A stretch of 5,687 bases of DNA from Spirochaetota bacterium (GTDB taxonomy: Bacteria > Spirochaetota > Spirochaetia > Treponematales > UBA12059), in NCBI GenBank assembly GCA_029565815.1, contig JAKQNL010000362.1, forward strand, positions 1 through 5,687, in the 5' to 3' direction. Each line of letters opens with the position of its first letter. The first letter of the stretch is position 1. The position numbers were made by a program, and so were the translations under genes. The notes below the pieces were generated by a model. The model saw only the letters and a list, made by a program, of their open reading frames with translations. It was not told the origin of the DNA and did no database searches. This document shows, in pieces, positions 1-5,627 of this stretch.

Positions 1-1
1 A

Positions 2-169
2 ACCTTTGCTTCAGAATCCGGCCTTGGCTGGTTCATCATCGATGCATGGACGAGGGTTGCGTATCCGAGCATGTATGCTGGCATTCTTGCATTGGGCCTG
101 TGCGGGCTTGGCCTGTTCGCTCTCCTGGACGCTGCGGAACGTATCGCCTGCCCATGGCGCTTTGTCTAG
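2..169 (+). CDS. ABC transporter permease, NitT/TauT (SsuC/TauC) type, C-terminal fragment
   Basis: This is the 3' end of a gene that starts left of the window. The frame from base 2 is open for 55 codons to TAG at 167-169. It reads ASESGLGWFIIDAW, then a hydrophobic helix (about residues 24-43 of the fragment, YAGILALGLCGLGLFALLD) and a short basic tail (ERIACPWRFV). That order, a [A/S]xSGLGW/Y segment followed by one last membrane helix and a short charged tail, is typical of the C-terminus of inner-membrane permeases of the sulfonate/taurine/nitrate/thiamine-precursor ABC importers. Such permeases pair with a periplasmic binding protein and an ATPase, neither of which is visible here. The substrate cannot be told from this fragment. 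The gene converges on the minus-strand locus ending at 263. No start codon is present, so ORF callers that require one miss it. Confidence 0.75.
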   Translation, partial: TFASESGLGWFIIDAWTRVAYPSMYAGILALGLCGLGLFALLDAAERIACPWRFV

Positions 170-186
170 CACGACCATCTGCTTAT

Positions 187-216
187 AAAAAAATAGCCCG
201 GGACTAATGCCCGGGC
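187..216 (-). terminator. Rho-independent terminator of the small membrane-protein locus
   Basis: On the minus strand a perfect 7-bp GC stem (GCCCGGG paired with CCCGGGC, at 216-210 and 202-196) encloses a 7-base loop and is followed after TA by seven T residues (193-187). It lies 47 bases past the stop codon at 263-265 and so ends minus-strand transcription of that locus. On the plus strand the same hairpin has no T-run after it, so it should be a weaker terminator for the converging permease gene. Confidence 0.85.
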
Positions 217-220
217 AGAG

Positions 221-252
221 CGCATGAGTACATGCGTGCATGAGTACACGCG
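221..252. repeat. Two tandem 16-bp units with hairpin symmetry
   Basis: The units at 221-236 and 237-252 are identical at 14 of 16 positions and share the core GCATGAGTACA. The first is a perfect stem-loop (CGCATG, loop AGTA, CATGCG); the second has the same centre but a decayed stem. They sit between the stop codon of the small membrane-protein locus and its terminator, in the 3' untranslated region. Function is unknown; this may be a chance or slipped duplication. Confidence 0.55.
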
Positions 253-262
253 AGTTTGTGTG

Positions 263-535
263 CTATTCGTTCTTGTATGCAACCCACAAGCCGGCGGCTA
301 TGACCAGGTCCGTCGCGGTGGTCAACATCCATGCCCAGAAACCTGGATGGAATACCAGGCCCTTACTGTTCGTGTCCAGGCCCTGAAACAGCTGGGTCCA
401 TACAATACGAGCAAGCCACAGTATCAGTATGATAACAAGCACCATGCCGGAAGTTTTGCTCGGCATGCGGGCAATGGCGTCGTACAACAGGAAAGCGCCG
501 CACGCGAGTTCTATCACGCCGAACACAATCTCCAT
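263..535 (-). CDS. Small membrane protein, C-terminal piece of the interrupted gene (90 aa)
   Basis: This 90-residue frame has three predicted membrane helices, at about residues 2-20 (IVFGVIELACGAFLLYDA), 31-50 (MVLVIILILWLARIVWTQLF) and 66-86 (FWAWMLTTATDLVIAAGLWV), and ends AYKNE. No enzymatic or binding motif is visible. Its ATG (535-533) has no purine-rich Shine-Dalgarno sequence; the preceding bases read GACCGCAACACC. It is in frame with the 42-codon piece that stops at 551, 15 bases upstream. Independent translation would need re-initiation, and it more likely represents the rest of one protein. The membrane topology itself is clear; function is unknown. A strong terminator lies 47 bases downstream. 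Confidence 0.65.
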   Translation of the reverse strand: MEIVFGVIELACGAFLLYDAIARMPSKTSGMVLVIILILWLARIVWTQLFQGLDTNSKGLVFHPGFWAWMLTTATDLVIAAGLWVAYKNE

Positions 536-550
536 GGTGTTGCGGTCGCG

Positions 551-679
551 CTACAGTCCGAATACGCCTTCCCCTGCCTGCGGGATGATACCAGTAATAC
601 CTAAAACCACGAAAAACAGACCCAGTGCGATCATCAGTACGGATGCGCTGGACAGGCTAGCCCTTGATGCTTTAGCCAT
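551..679 (-). CDS. N-terminal piece of the interrupted small membrane protein (42 aa)
   Basis: This 42-residue frame begins MAKASRASLSSASV and has one strongly hydrophobic segment at about residues 12-32, followed by a short polar end (PQAGEGVFGL) and TAG. The start is well supported: AAGGAG lies 6 bases upstream (691-686). A basic, serine-rich N-terminus before a hydrophobic helix suggests a cytoplasmic N-terminus with a membrane anchor. It could be a stand-alone single-helix protein, but the same frame resumes directly after the stop with matching membrane-protein sequence. I therefore read it as the first part of a longer protein. Function unknown. Confidence 0.6.
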   Translation of the reverse strand: MAKASRASLSSASVLMIALGLFFVVLGITGIIPQAGEGVFGL

Positions 680-685
680 GAAAAT

Positions 686-691
686 CTCCTT
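686..691 (-). promoter_or_regulatory. Shine-Dalgarno site of the small membrane-protein gene
   Basis: AAGGAG on the minus strand, 6 bases before ATG at 679-677. It decides the start of the 42-codon frame and shows that this short frame is a real translation start. Confidence 0.8.
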
Positions 692-763
692 ACAACGTGA
701 TTGAACGGAAACGACTCCGCACAGGGCACATAGTATCCCCGTTTTAGCTATCGCACCAGCAAA

Positions 764-2230
764 TTATTTTTTCCAAAACGCTCGGGTAAAAATAACCAGC
801 ACCGTGAATATCTCAAGCCGCCCAAGCATCATAATAAAACTTAACCACGCCTTGATCCACATCGGAAAAAAATCATAATTGAACGCAGGGCCTACCAGGC
901 TAAAGCCCGGGCCTATGTTTCCAAGCGTCGCCAAGGTTGCGCTTAAGCTGGTCATGACATCGAAACCACCAAAAGAAATTACCAGCGTGGACACGACTAC
1001 CGATACGGCATACAAAAACACCATGGCCGCTATATCGTAGACCACGTTTTTTTTAAGGTAGCGGCCGTCAACATACACACCATATATGCCGCGGGGATTT
1101 AAGAGGTACTTTAGTTCTGAAAAGCCCATCTTGAACAGCGTTACTATGCGTCCTACCTTAATGCCGCCTGCGGTGGATCCAGCGCAGCCGCCTATCATCA
1201 TTAAGACAAACAGGATAGTCTGTGAAAAAGCCGGCCAGCCCAAGTAATCGGCGGTGGCAAAACCGGTTGTGGTTAGAATGGACGAATTCTGAAACGCAGC
1301 GTAGCGTAAAGCCTGCCCAAACGTGGTATACAAGCCGCCATGAAGAAGATTAACGCTTACCAACAGGGTAGAAACGACGAATACAGCCAGATAGGTTCGT
1401 AGCTCGGTATCGCGGAACACAGGAGCGAACTGTCCCCGCAAAAGCTTCCAATGCAAAGAAAAATTAATGCCTGCAAGCACCATGAATATGGTAACGACCC
1501 AGTCGATATATGCCGAATTGTACGCGCCAACGCTTAAATTCTTTGTGGAAAAACCGCCGGTAGCCATAGTGGCGAATGAGTGGGTAAGCGCGTCCAGCCA
1601 GTCCATTCCACCAAACATCAAGAGAACGGTCTGCACAAGCGTCAACCCAAGGTACACAAGCCATAAAATTTTTGCGGTCTGGGACAGGCGCGGGGTAAAT
1701 TTATCTACCGACGGCCCAGGAGCTTCTGCCTCCATGAGAGCACGCCCGCTTATGCCTAAAAGCGGCAGAATAGCTACGGTGAGCACCACGATGCCCATGC
1801 CGCCAAGCCAGTGGGTGGCGGCACGCCACAGCAGCAGGCATCGGGGCAGAAACTCTATGTTGGTCAGGATGGTAGCGCCTGTTGTGGTAAACCCGGACAT
1901 AGTCTCAAAATATGCGTCTACATAAGACGGAATAGCACCGGACAGAAAAAAGGGCAAAGCCCCGATACCCGCGGACAGAGCCCATCCTAAAGTAACAAAC
2001 ATATAACCAGCTCTGGGGCTTAAAACAGTCCTGCCGTACTTTCGCCGGGTAAGGTAGACGGACAATCCGAGGCACAAGCCAAGCGCCGATGGTATGCCAA
2101 AAGCCTTTAATCCTATACGAGCCTCGTCTATCGCTACAGCGGCAAGGGCAGAAACGAACATGAACGCGCAGACGATGGCCAAGAGCACGGCCAATGAGCG
2201 AGCAAGAGCCTTAATCTCCACGGCGGCCAC
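764..2230 (-). CDS. trkH: Trk-type potassium uptake protein TrkH (membrane subunit)
   Basis: This is the K+-translocating subunit of a Trk/Ktr-type system in the inner membrane, expected to work with the TrkA encoded just upstream. The 488 residues match the usual TrkH length. All four pore loops of the superfamily are visible, each with its filter glycine: TTTG (G118), ATGGF (G225), TTTGF (G323) and TLGNIGPG (G437). The glycine-rich segment GGCAGSTAGGIKVGRI (about 347-362) corresponds to the intramembrane gating-loop region. About ten membrane helices span the rest, and the C-terminus reads GRLEIFTVLVIFT...FWKK, as is common in TrkH. The start is GTG at 2230-2228, inside the end of trkA, with GGAG ten bases upstream. 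A second in-frame GTG at 2221-2219 would shorten it by three residues. The overlap of about 20 bases suggests translational coupling to trkA. No clear terminator follows the stop at 764. Confidence 0.96.
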   Translation of the reverse strand: MAAVEIKALARSLAVLLAIVCAFMFVSALAAVAIDEARIGLKAFGIPSALGLCLGLSVYLTRRKYGRTVLSPRAGYMFVTLGWALSAGIGALPFFLSGAIPSYVDAYFETMSGFTTTGATILTNIEFLPRCLLLWRAATHWLGGMGIVVLTVAILPLLGISGRALMEAEAPGPSVDKFTPRLSQTAKILWLVYLGLTLVQTVLLMFGGMDWLDALTHSFATMATGGFSTKNLSVGAYNSAYIDWVVTIFMVLAGINFSLHWKLLRGQFAPVFRDTELRTYLAVFVVSTLLVSVNLLHGGLYTTFGQALRYAAFQNSSILTTTGFATADYLGWPAFSQTILFVLMMIGGCAGSTAGGIKVGRIVTLFKMGFSELKYLLNPRGIYGVYVDGRYLKKNVVYDIAAMVFLYAVSVVVSTLVISFGGFDVMTSLSATLATLGNIGPGFSLVGPAFNYDFFPMWIKAWLSFIMMLGRLEIFTVLVIFTRAFWKK

Positions 2231-3620
2231 CGAACACGCGCTCCAGGGCCGGGATATCGGCCTTGGCTAGCACAAACCCAAGCACATCGCCACCATGCAT
2301 AAGCGCGCTTCCGGATGGCACGCTTATGGCTCCGCCCCGGATGATAAAAGCCACAAGAACGCCCTTGGGAAGATCTAAATCCATGAGCTTTTTGCCGACA
2401 GCCAGCGATTGCGGCGCAAGTTCCAGTTCGACCACTTCCGCTTCCGCTTCATGGAACATGTATAGGGTCCGTATATGAGCCGTGCGCACAAGCTCAAGCA
2501 CCGCCGCTGACACGGCGCTTTTTACGCTTACCAAAGCATCCACTTCCAAGGTTGGCAGAACGCTCATATAGCGATCATTTTGGGTTACGGCAACGCTTTT
2601 CCTGGCACCTAGAATTTTTGCAAGCTGAGCCGTCAAAACGTTAAAGGATTGGGATTCGGTAACGCATACCACCAAGTCCGCTTTCGCCGCGCCAACCTGC
2701 TCAAGCACGCCGTCCTCGGAACTATCGCCGTATGAAACATCAACGCCCGGAAAGGTTTTGGCTATGCTTTTTGCATCATCACGGCAAACATCCAGCACGG
2801 ATATTTGCTGGCGCCCCCGATACACTTTTTCCAGCGCCTTACCCAAACCTCGTCCCACTACCCGCTCGCGTTGGTGTAATTTTTCTATAAGGCGCTTGCA
2901 GATATCCGTGGCTCCGACTATGAGCACTTTGCGCGCGGCTATTTTTAGCGCGTCAACCGGACCTGCAACCGTATCCAGCTCGTCGGGCTTGCCAAGCAGA
3001 TAGAGCGTATCGCCTGGTTGCACCACGTAGTCTCCGCTTGGAACTTCAAAGCCCGTATCCGTGCATACGGCGGCCGCCAGAAAGCTGCGGTTTTGGTTTT
3101 CTTTTACCTCGCGCAGGCTGCGGCCCAGAAAATCCGGCAATTCGTCGGCTTCAACCCGCCTCAGCTGGATGCTTCCGCCGTGCAGAGGAATCACTGCCTC
3201 GGCAAAACCCTGCTCGACAATGGCTGCAACCTGGCCTGCGGTTTCCCTGGAAGGATCGATGACCGAACCGACGCCAAGCGCTTTAAGCTGACCAGATGAC
3301 AGGGCGGAATAAAACGGGTTTGCAACCCGGGCTACCGTATTGATACCCGGAGAACCTGCTGCAGCCAAGCCGCAGGATACCATGTTCACTTCATCCGAAC
3401 CGGTAAGGGCAAGAAACCAGGCCGACGAGGAAGCTCCGGCCTTCATGATCACGTCTGCGCTGCAGCCATCATCGTTGATGACCATGCAATCCAGTTCGTT
3501 GGACACAACGCGGGAACGCTCTGCGTCCTTTTCTATGATGACTACATCGCGTTTTTCGGCTATCAGTTCACGGGCTATGTGCACGCCAATCATGCCGCCG
3601 CCCACAATTATCACACGCAT
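2211..3620 (-). CDS. trkA: Trk system potassium uptake regulator TrkA (two RCK domains)
   Basis: This is the cytoplasmic, nucleotide-binding gating subunit of the Trk K+ uptake system. At 469 residues it is close to the usual two-domain TrkA (E. coli about 458). The first RCK_N Rossmann domain begins MRVIIVGGGMIGVHIA (GxGxxG-like, residues 7-12) with the acidic E30 at the end of the second strand, consistent with NAD(H) binding. A TrkA_C domain follows at about 141-222. The second RCK_N (about 230-380) opens VLIVGATDICKRL, so its glycine motif is degenerate. It also carries a basic insertion (about 250-270, RERVVGRGLGKALEKVYRG) before the strand ending VLDVCRDD; D277 is in the place of the ribose-binding acid. 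A second TrkA_C spans about 391-460. ATG at 3620-3618 is forced by the N-terminal Rossmann strand, although only a weak AAGAAG lies just upstream. The gene overlaps trkH at its 3' end. Confidence 0.96.
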   Translation of the reverse strand: MRVIIVGGGMIGVHIARELIAEKRDVVIIEKDAERSRVVSNELDCMVINDDGCSADVIMKAGASSSAWFLALTGSDEVNMVSCGLAAAGSPGINTVARVANPFYSALSSGQLKALGVGSVIDPSRETAGQVAAIVEQGFAEAVIPLHGGSIQLRRVEADELPDFLGRSLREVKENQNRSFLAAAVCTDTGFEVPSGDYVVQPGDTLYLLGKPDELDTVAGPVDALKIAARKVLIVGATDICKRLIEKLHQRERVVGRGLGKALEKVYRGRQQISVLDVCRDDAKSIAKTFPGVDVSYGDSSEDGVLEQVGAAKADLVVCVTESQSFNVLTAQLAKILGARKSVAVTQNDRYMSVLPTLEVDALVSVKSAVSAAVLELVRTAHIRTLYMFHEAEAEVVELELAPQSLAVGKKLMDLDLPKGVLVAFIIRGGAISVPSGSALMHGGDVLGFVLAKADIPALERVFGGRRGD

Positions 3621-3627
3621 GCTTCTT

Positions 3628-3656
3628 ACTATAGCTACCCGGCCTTCATTTGACGA
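3628..3656 (-). promoter_or_regulatory. Candidate sigma-70-like promoter for trkAH
   Basis: On the minus strand TCGTCA (3656-3651, four of six matches to the -35 consensus) is followed after 17 bases by TATAGT (3633-3628, five of six to the -10). The spacing is ideal, but only seven bases separate the -10 from the trkA ATG, so a transcript from here would be essentially leaderless. It may be a chance match; trkA may instead be read from the kinase transcript. Confidence 0.25.
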
Positions 3657-3668
3657 GGGGGCATACTA

Positions 3669-5315
3669 TCAAAGCGCGAACTCCAGCGTATACGATACGC
3701 CGCCTTCGGTAAGCGTTTTCATATTCGCCTTCAGCTGTTCGGCAAGCATGGTGATCAAAGATAAGCCAAGCCCGGAAGAAGTCTCCCCTGAGGACGATAC
3801 GGGCATGCCCCGTCCGTTGTCCCCAACCGTAAGCCGCAGCCGTTGACCATCTATGGGTTCCAGTGAAAGGAAAATGCGCGGAGCGATCGAAGCATCCAAG
3901 GGTCGGAATGCGTACTTAAGCGAATTGGTCACCGCCTCGTTAACAATTATGCCCAGCGTGCCCAGCCGGTTAGGATCCATGTCGATATCTACGAGCTTGA
4001 AATCCAGCCGTATTCCACCAGCCCACGGGTAGGTGGATGCGATATCCATAACCAAACCTTCCAGGTAATCGCGCGTGCCCTGCTTGCGAAATTCCCCGCG
4101 CCTACCCAGGCGATCGTACACATCTATCATGGTCCTTAGCCTGTTTTTAGCATCCCGTATTACATCGTCAGCAGAATGAACTCCGCTATCGCCTGACTGG
4201 AGTTCAAGAAGACTCATGACCAGAGCCAGGTTGTTCTTTACCCGGTGATGAACCTCGGATAACAACGTTTCCTTGTCGCGCAACAATAAGCGGATTTTTT
4301 CCATATCGCGCTTTTTGTCGTCGATATCGCTAACGATGCCGAGTATGGCATCCTGTCCGATCCATTGAATGCGCGATGCGGTAAGAGAAATCCAGCGGGG
4401 ACCGCCGGGAGCAACAATGCGGAACTCGTACACTTCAGGCGCAGCCAGGCCCTGCATCCGATTGTTAAAGTTCTCTATTACCATAGGCCTGTCATCAGGC
4501 AGCGCAAAACCGAGTATGGGCAGGCCTTTCAGTTCTTCCGCAGTCTTACCGAGCATGCTGGCCATTCGCTGGTTTGCGAACAAAAACTGGCCGTTTTGCA
4601 CCAAAGCAATACCTTCATCGGCCCGTTCAACCAGAGTGCGGTATTTGTCCTCGCTTTCGCGCAGAAGCTGGTCCTGGCGGACCCTGCCAAGCAGGGTAAT
4701 CCCGATTGAATTGGCAATAAGGGAAAAAGCAACCGGCGCGAAGGTATACGTTTGCACCAGGGCGCTTTTCATGAGGCGTAGCGTTGGATCCCGGAAATTG
4801 GCAATGCTACGGTAACAGAATATCAGTACAAAAAACACATAGGACAGTCCGATAAACTTGTGCAGTCTGCCTGCCTTATTAGCAGAAAGCATATAGAAGG
4901 CAATAGCTGCAAACGATGGGATGATTGCTAATGAAGCGGCAGCGACGCCATAGCTGCGCGCACCGGACATGGAAAGAAAAACTGAACAGCCAAGCGCGCA
5001 CGTAGCCATGAACAAGCGGCCAAAAAACCTTTTTTTTGCCGGTTCCACAGAAACGCACAAAGCCAAGGTTTCCAGTGAAAAACCGGTAATAAGGAGGGTG
5101 TTGCCCAGCTGAAAACTGAACAGGTCCGGAATCATGCCGCGCAGCCTAAGCAACACCCATGCAGTCGATTGGATCAAGCGCGCAAGCACGAAACGGCTGC
5201 GAGACGGATCTTCCGCCCAGGCAGCGCCGTATACGACCATGCAGATAGCTGAAACCAGGTTGCCGGCCGCGAGCATCGTTATCATGGTAGGGATGTCCAA
5301 AAGCTGAAGATTCAT
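3669..5315 (-). CDS. Membrane sensor histidine kinase, 7TM-PAS-HisKA_2-HATPase
   Basis: This predicted inner-membrane signalling kinase has 548 residues. Residues about 10-210 form roughly seven membrane helices, probably the input module. A PAS domain follows (about 220-335, SEDKYRTLVERADEGIALV...), ending in a linker helix. The H-box LLSEVHHRVKNNLALVMSLL (about 351-370) is typical of HisKA_2/HWE-like kinases; the likely phospho-acceptor is H357, or its neighbour H356. The ATPase domain shows an N-box NEAVTNSLKYAF (N459, N464), a G1 box DNGRGMP (D499) and a G2 box GLGLSL (515-520), so all catalytic motifs look intact. ATG at 5315-5313 is chosen because GGAGG lies five bases upstream and the first membrane helix follows soon after; the frame could extend to 5396 but that leader is polar and has no such site. 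No response regulator is nearby. trkA begins 48 bases downstream on the same strand, hinting at a role in K+ or osmotic response, which is inference. Confidence 0.92.
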   Translation of the reverse strand: MNLQLLDIPTMITMLAAGNLVSAICMVVYGAAWAEDPSRSRFVLARLIQSTAWVLLRLRGMIPDLFSFQLGNTLLITGFSLETLALCVSVEPAKKRFFGRLFMATCALGCSVFLSMSGARSYGVAAASLAIIPSFAAIAFYMLSANKAGRLHKFIGLSYVFFVLIFCYRSIANFRDPTLRLMKSALVQTYTFAPVAFSLIANSIGITLLGRVRQDQLLRESEDKYRTLVERADEGIALVQNGQFLFANQRMASMLGKTAEELKGLPILGFALPDDRPMVIENFNNRMQGLAAPEVYEFRIVAPGGPRWISLTASRIQWIGQDAILGIVSDIDDKKRDMEKIRLLLRDKETLLSEVHHRVKNNLALVMSLLELQSGDSGVHSADDVIRDAKNRLRTMIDVYDRLGRRGEFRKQGTRDYLEGLVMDIASTYPWAGGIRLDFKLVDIDMDPNRLGTLGIIVNEAVTNSLKYAFRPLDASIAPRIFLSLEPIDGQRLRLTVGDNGRGMPVSSSGETSSGLGLSLITMLAEQLKANMKTLTEGGVSYTLEFAL

Positions 5316-5320
5316 CAGCA

Positions 5321-5325
5321 CCTCC
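5321..5325 (-). promoter_or_regulatory. Shine-Dalgarno site fixing the kinase start
   Basis: GGAGG on the minus strand, five bases before ATG at 5315-5313. It favours this start over the upstream in-frame ATG codons at 5339 and 5396, neither of which has a comparable site. Confidence 0.75.
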
Positions 5326-5363
5326 GGTGGGCGTACCATGATACGGCTGGCTCCGCTACGCTC

Positions 5364-5369
5364 AGTATA
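5364..5369 (-). promoter_or_regulatory. Candidate -10 box for the kinase gene
   Basis: TATACT on the minus strand matches five of six bases of the -10 consensus and would give a leader of about 40 bases before the kinase ATG at 5315. No good -35 is seen at 16-18 bases upstream, so this is weak. If used, it would exclude the longer 5396 start. Confidence 0.2.
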
Positions 5370-5399
5370 GCTTGAGCCTGTGCTCTCCGCCAGCATAAA

Positions 5400-5434
5400 C
5401 CTAGTGCCCCGAAGCTTATGGGCATTTTTATCTT
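5400..5434 (+). terminator. Palindromic repeat copy 1, terminator-like on the plus strand
   Basis: The unit begins CCTAGTGCC, has a TGCCC/GGGCA stem (5405-5409 with 5420-5424) around a centre containing AAGCTT, and continues into TTTTTATCTT. Stem plus T-run is the form of an intrinsic terminator reading rightward. It lies upstream of, and points away from, the minus-strand kinase gene. The unit recurs at 5457-5489, so it may be a dispersed palindromic element rather than a dedicated terminator. Confidence 0.5.
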
Positions 5435-5456
5435 GTAAGCTAGCCGGAAAGCTGTG

Positions 5457-5489
5457 CCTAGTGCCACGAAGCTTCGTGGTTTTTATCTT
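5457..5489 (+). terminator. Palindromic repeat copy 2, terminator-like on the plus strand
   Basis: This is a second copy of the unit at 5400-5434: it shares CCTAGTGCC, the CGAAGCTT centre and TTTTTATCTT. Its centre is a perfect 16-base palindrome, CCACGAAGCTTCGTGG (5464-5479), followed directly by five T residues. Compared with copy 1, one stem pair changes from C-G to A-T with pairing kept, which suggests that the hairpin matters. No plus-strand gene is seen that it would terminate. Confidence 0.55.
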
Positions 5490-5534
5490 CGCACAAGTTT
5501 AAAAGGGCTTCCCACGGCTAATAAGACCGCTGCC

Positions 5535-5588
5535 TTACCTACAGAGAGCGATCTATGCGCAGTAAATGTTAGGTAATTATATAACTAA
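5535..5588. promoter_or_regulatory. Candidate promoter/operator region: TATAAT box with inverted repeats
   Basis: The minus strand has a perfect TATAAT at 5581-5576 in an AT-rich island. It lies at the centre of an imperfect inverted repeat, TTAGGTA...ATAACTAA at 5569-5588 (seven of ten pairs). A second inverted pair, TTACCTA (5535-5541) and TAGGTAA (5570-5576), flanks 28 bases. Such symmetry suits a regulator site, but no strong -35 is present and a transcript from here would have a leader of over 250 bases before the kinase. Low confidence. Confidence 0.25.
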
Positions 5589-5627
5589 TAATACATTACT
5601 GATACTTGCCCCGAAGCTTCTGTCGCG

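Larger units (their letters stand above)
263..679 (-). pseudogene. Small four-helix membrane protein gene with an internal in-frame TAG
   Basis: From ATG at 679-677 one frame runs to TAG at 265-263, interrupted only by TAG at 553-551 after codon 42. Without that stop it would encode a 138-residue protein with four likely membrane helices: about residues 12-32, 49-67, 78-97 and 113-133. Reading across the stop gives GVFGL-stop-RDRNTMEIVFGVIEL, a natural join between a short polar loop and the next helix. The downstream part has no ribosome binding site of its own, which argues for one gene rather than two. Possible causes are a recent nonsense mutation, a sequencing error, or amber suppression. 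Recoding of TAG as an amino acid is unlikely, because TAG also ends this frame and the permease fragment at 167-169. From memory, spirochaete genomes encode small hypothetical proteins of this shape; I assign no function. Confidence 0.6.
5397..5627. other. Non-coding stretch upstream of the kinase gene
   Basis: About 230 bases with no convincing reading frame. It contains the two palindromic repeats (5400-5434, 5457-5489), a third partial core GCCCCGAAGCTTC at 5608-5620 without the pairing arm or T-run, and an AT-rich stretch at 5560-5605. No tRNA or known RNA family is recognised by eye. It probably carries the control region of the kinase gene. Confidence 0.5.

Noticed and set aside
11..241. 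76-codon minus-strand frame
   Set aside because: It begins inside the hairpin repeats, runs through the terminator and lies opposite the ABC permease C-terminus, which has clear family features. It has no domain-like sequence.
551..553. TAG read as pyrrolysine or a recoded amino acid
   Set aside because: TAG is also used as the terminal codon at 263-265 and 167-169, and the protein is not of a type known to use pyrrolysine. Kept only as a remote option.
224..604. 126-codon plus-strand frame opposite the small membrane protein
   Set aside because: Its composition is unlike a folded protein and it lies antisense to the membrane-helix frames; it has no ribosome binding site.
1467..1925. 152-codon plus-strand frame inside trkH
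   Set aside because: It is antisense to well-conserved TrkH pore segments and low in recognisable structure; a shadow frame.
3340..3846. 168-codon plus-strand frame across the trkA start and kinase end
   Set aside because: It is a Ser/Thr/Pro-rich antisense shadow spanning two real genes and their spacer.
4369..4815. 148-codon plus-strand frame inside the kinase gene
   Set aside because: It lies antisense to the PAS and linker coding sequence and shows no family features.
5316..5396. 27-residue N-terminal extension of the kinase from ATG at 5396
   Set aside because: The extension is polar, lacks a Shine-Dalgarno site, and a strong GGAGG precedes the internal ATG at 5315.
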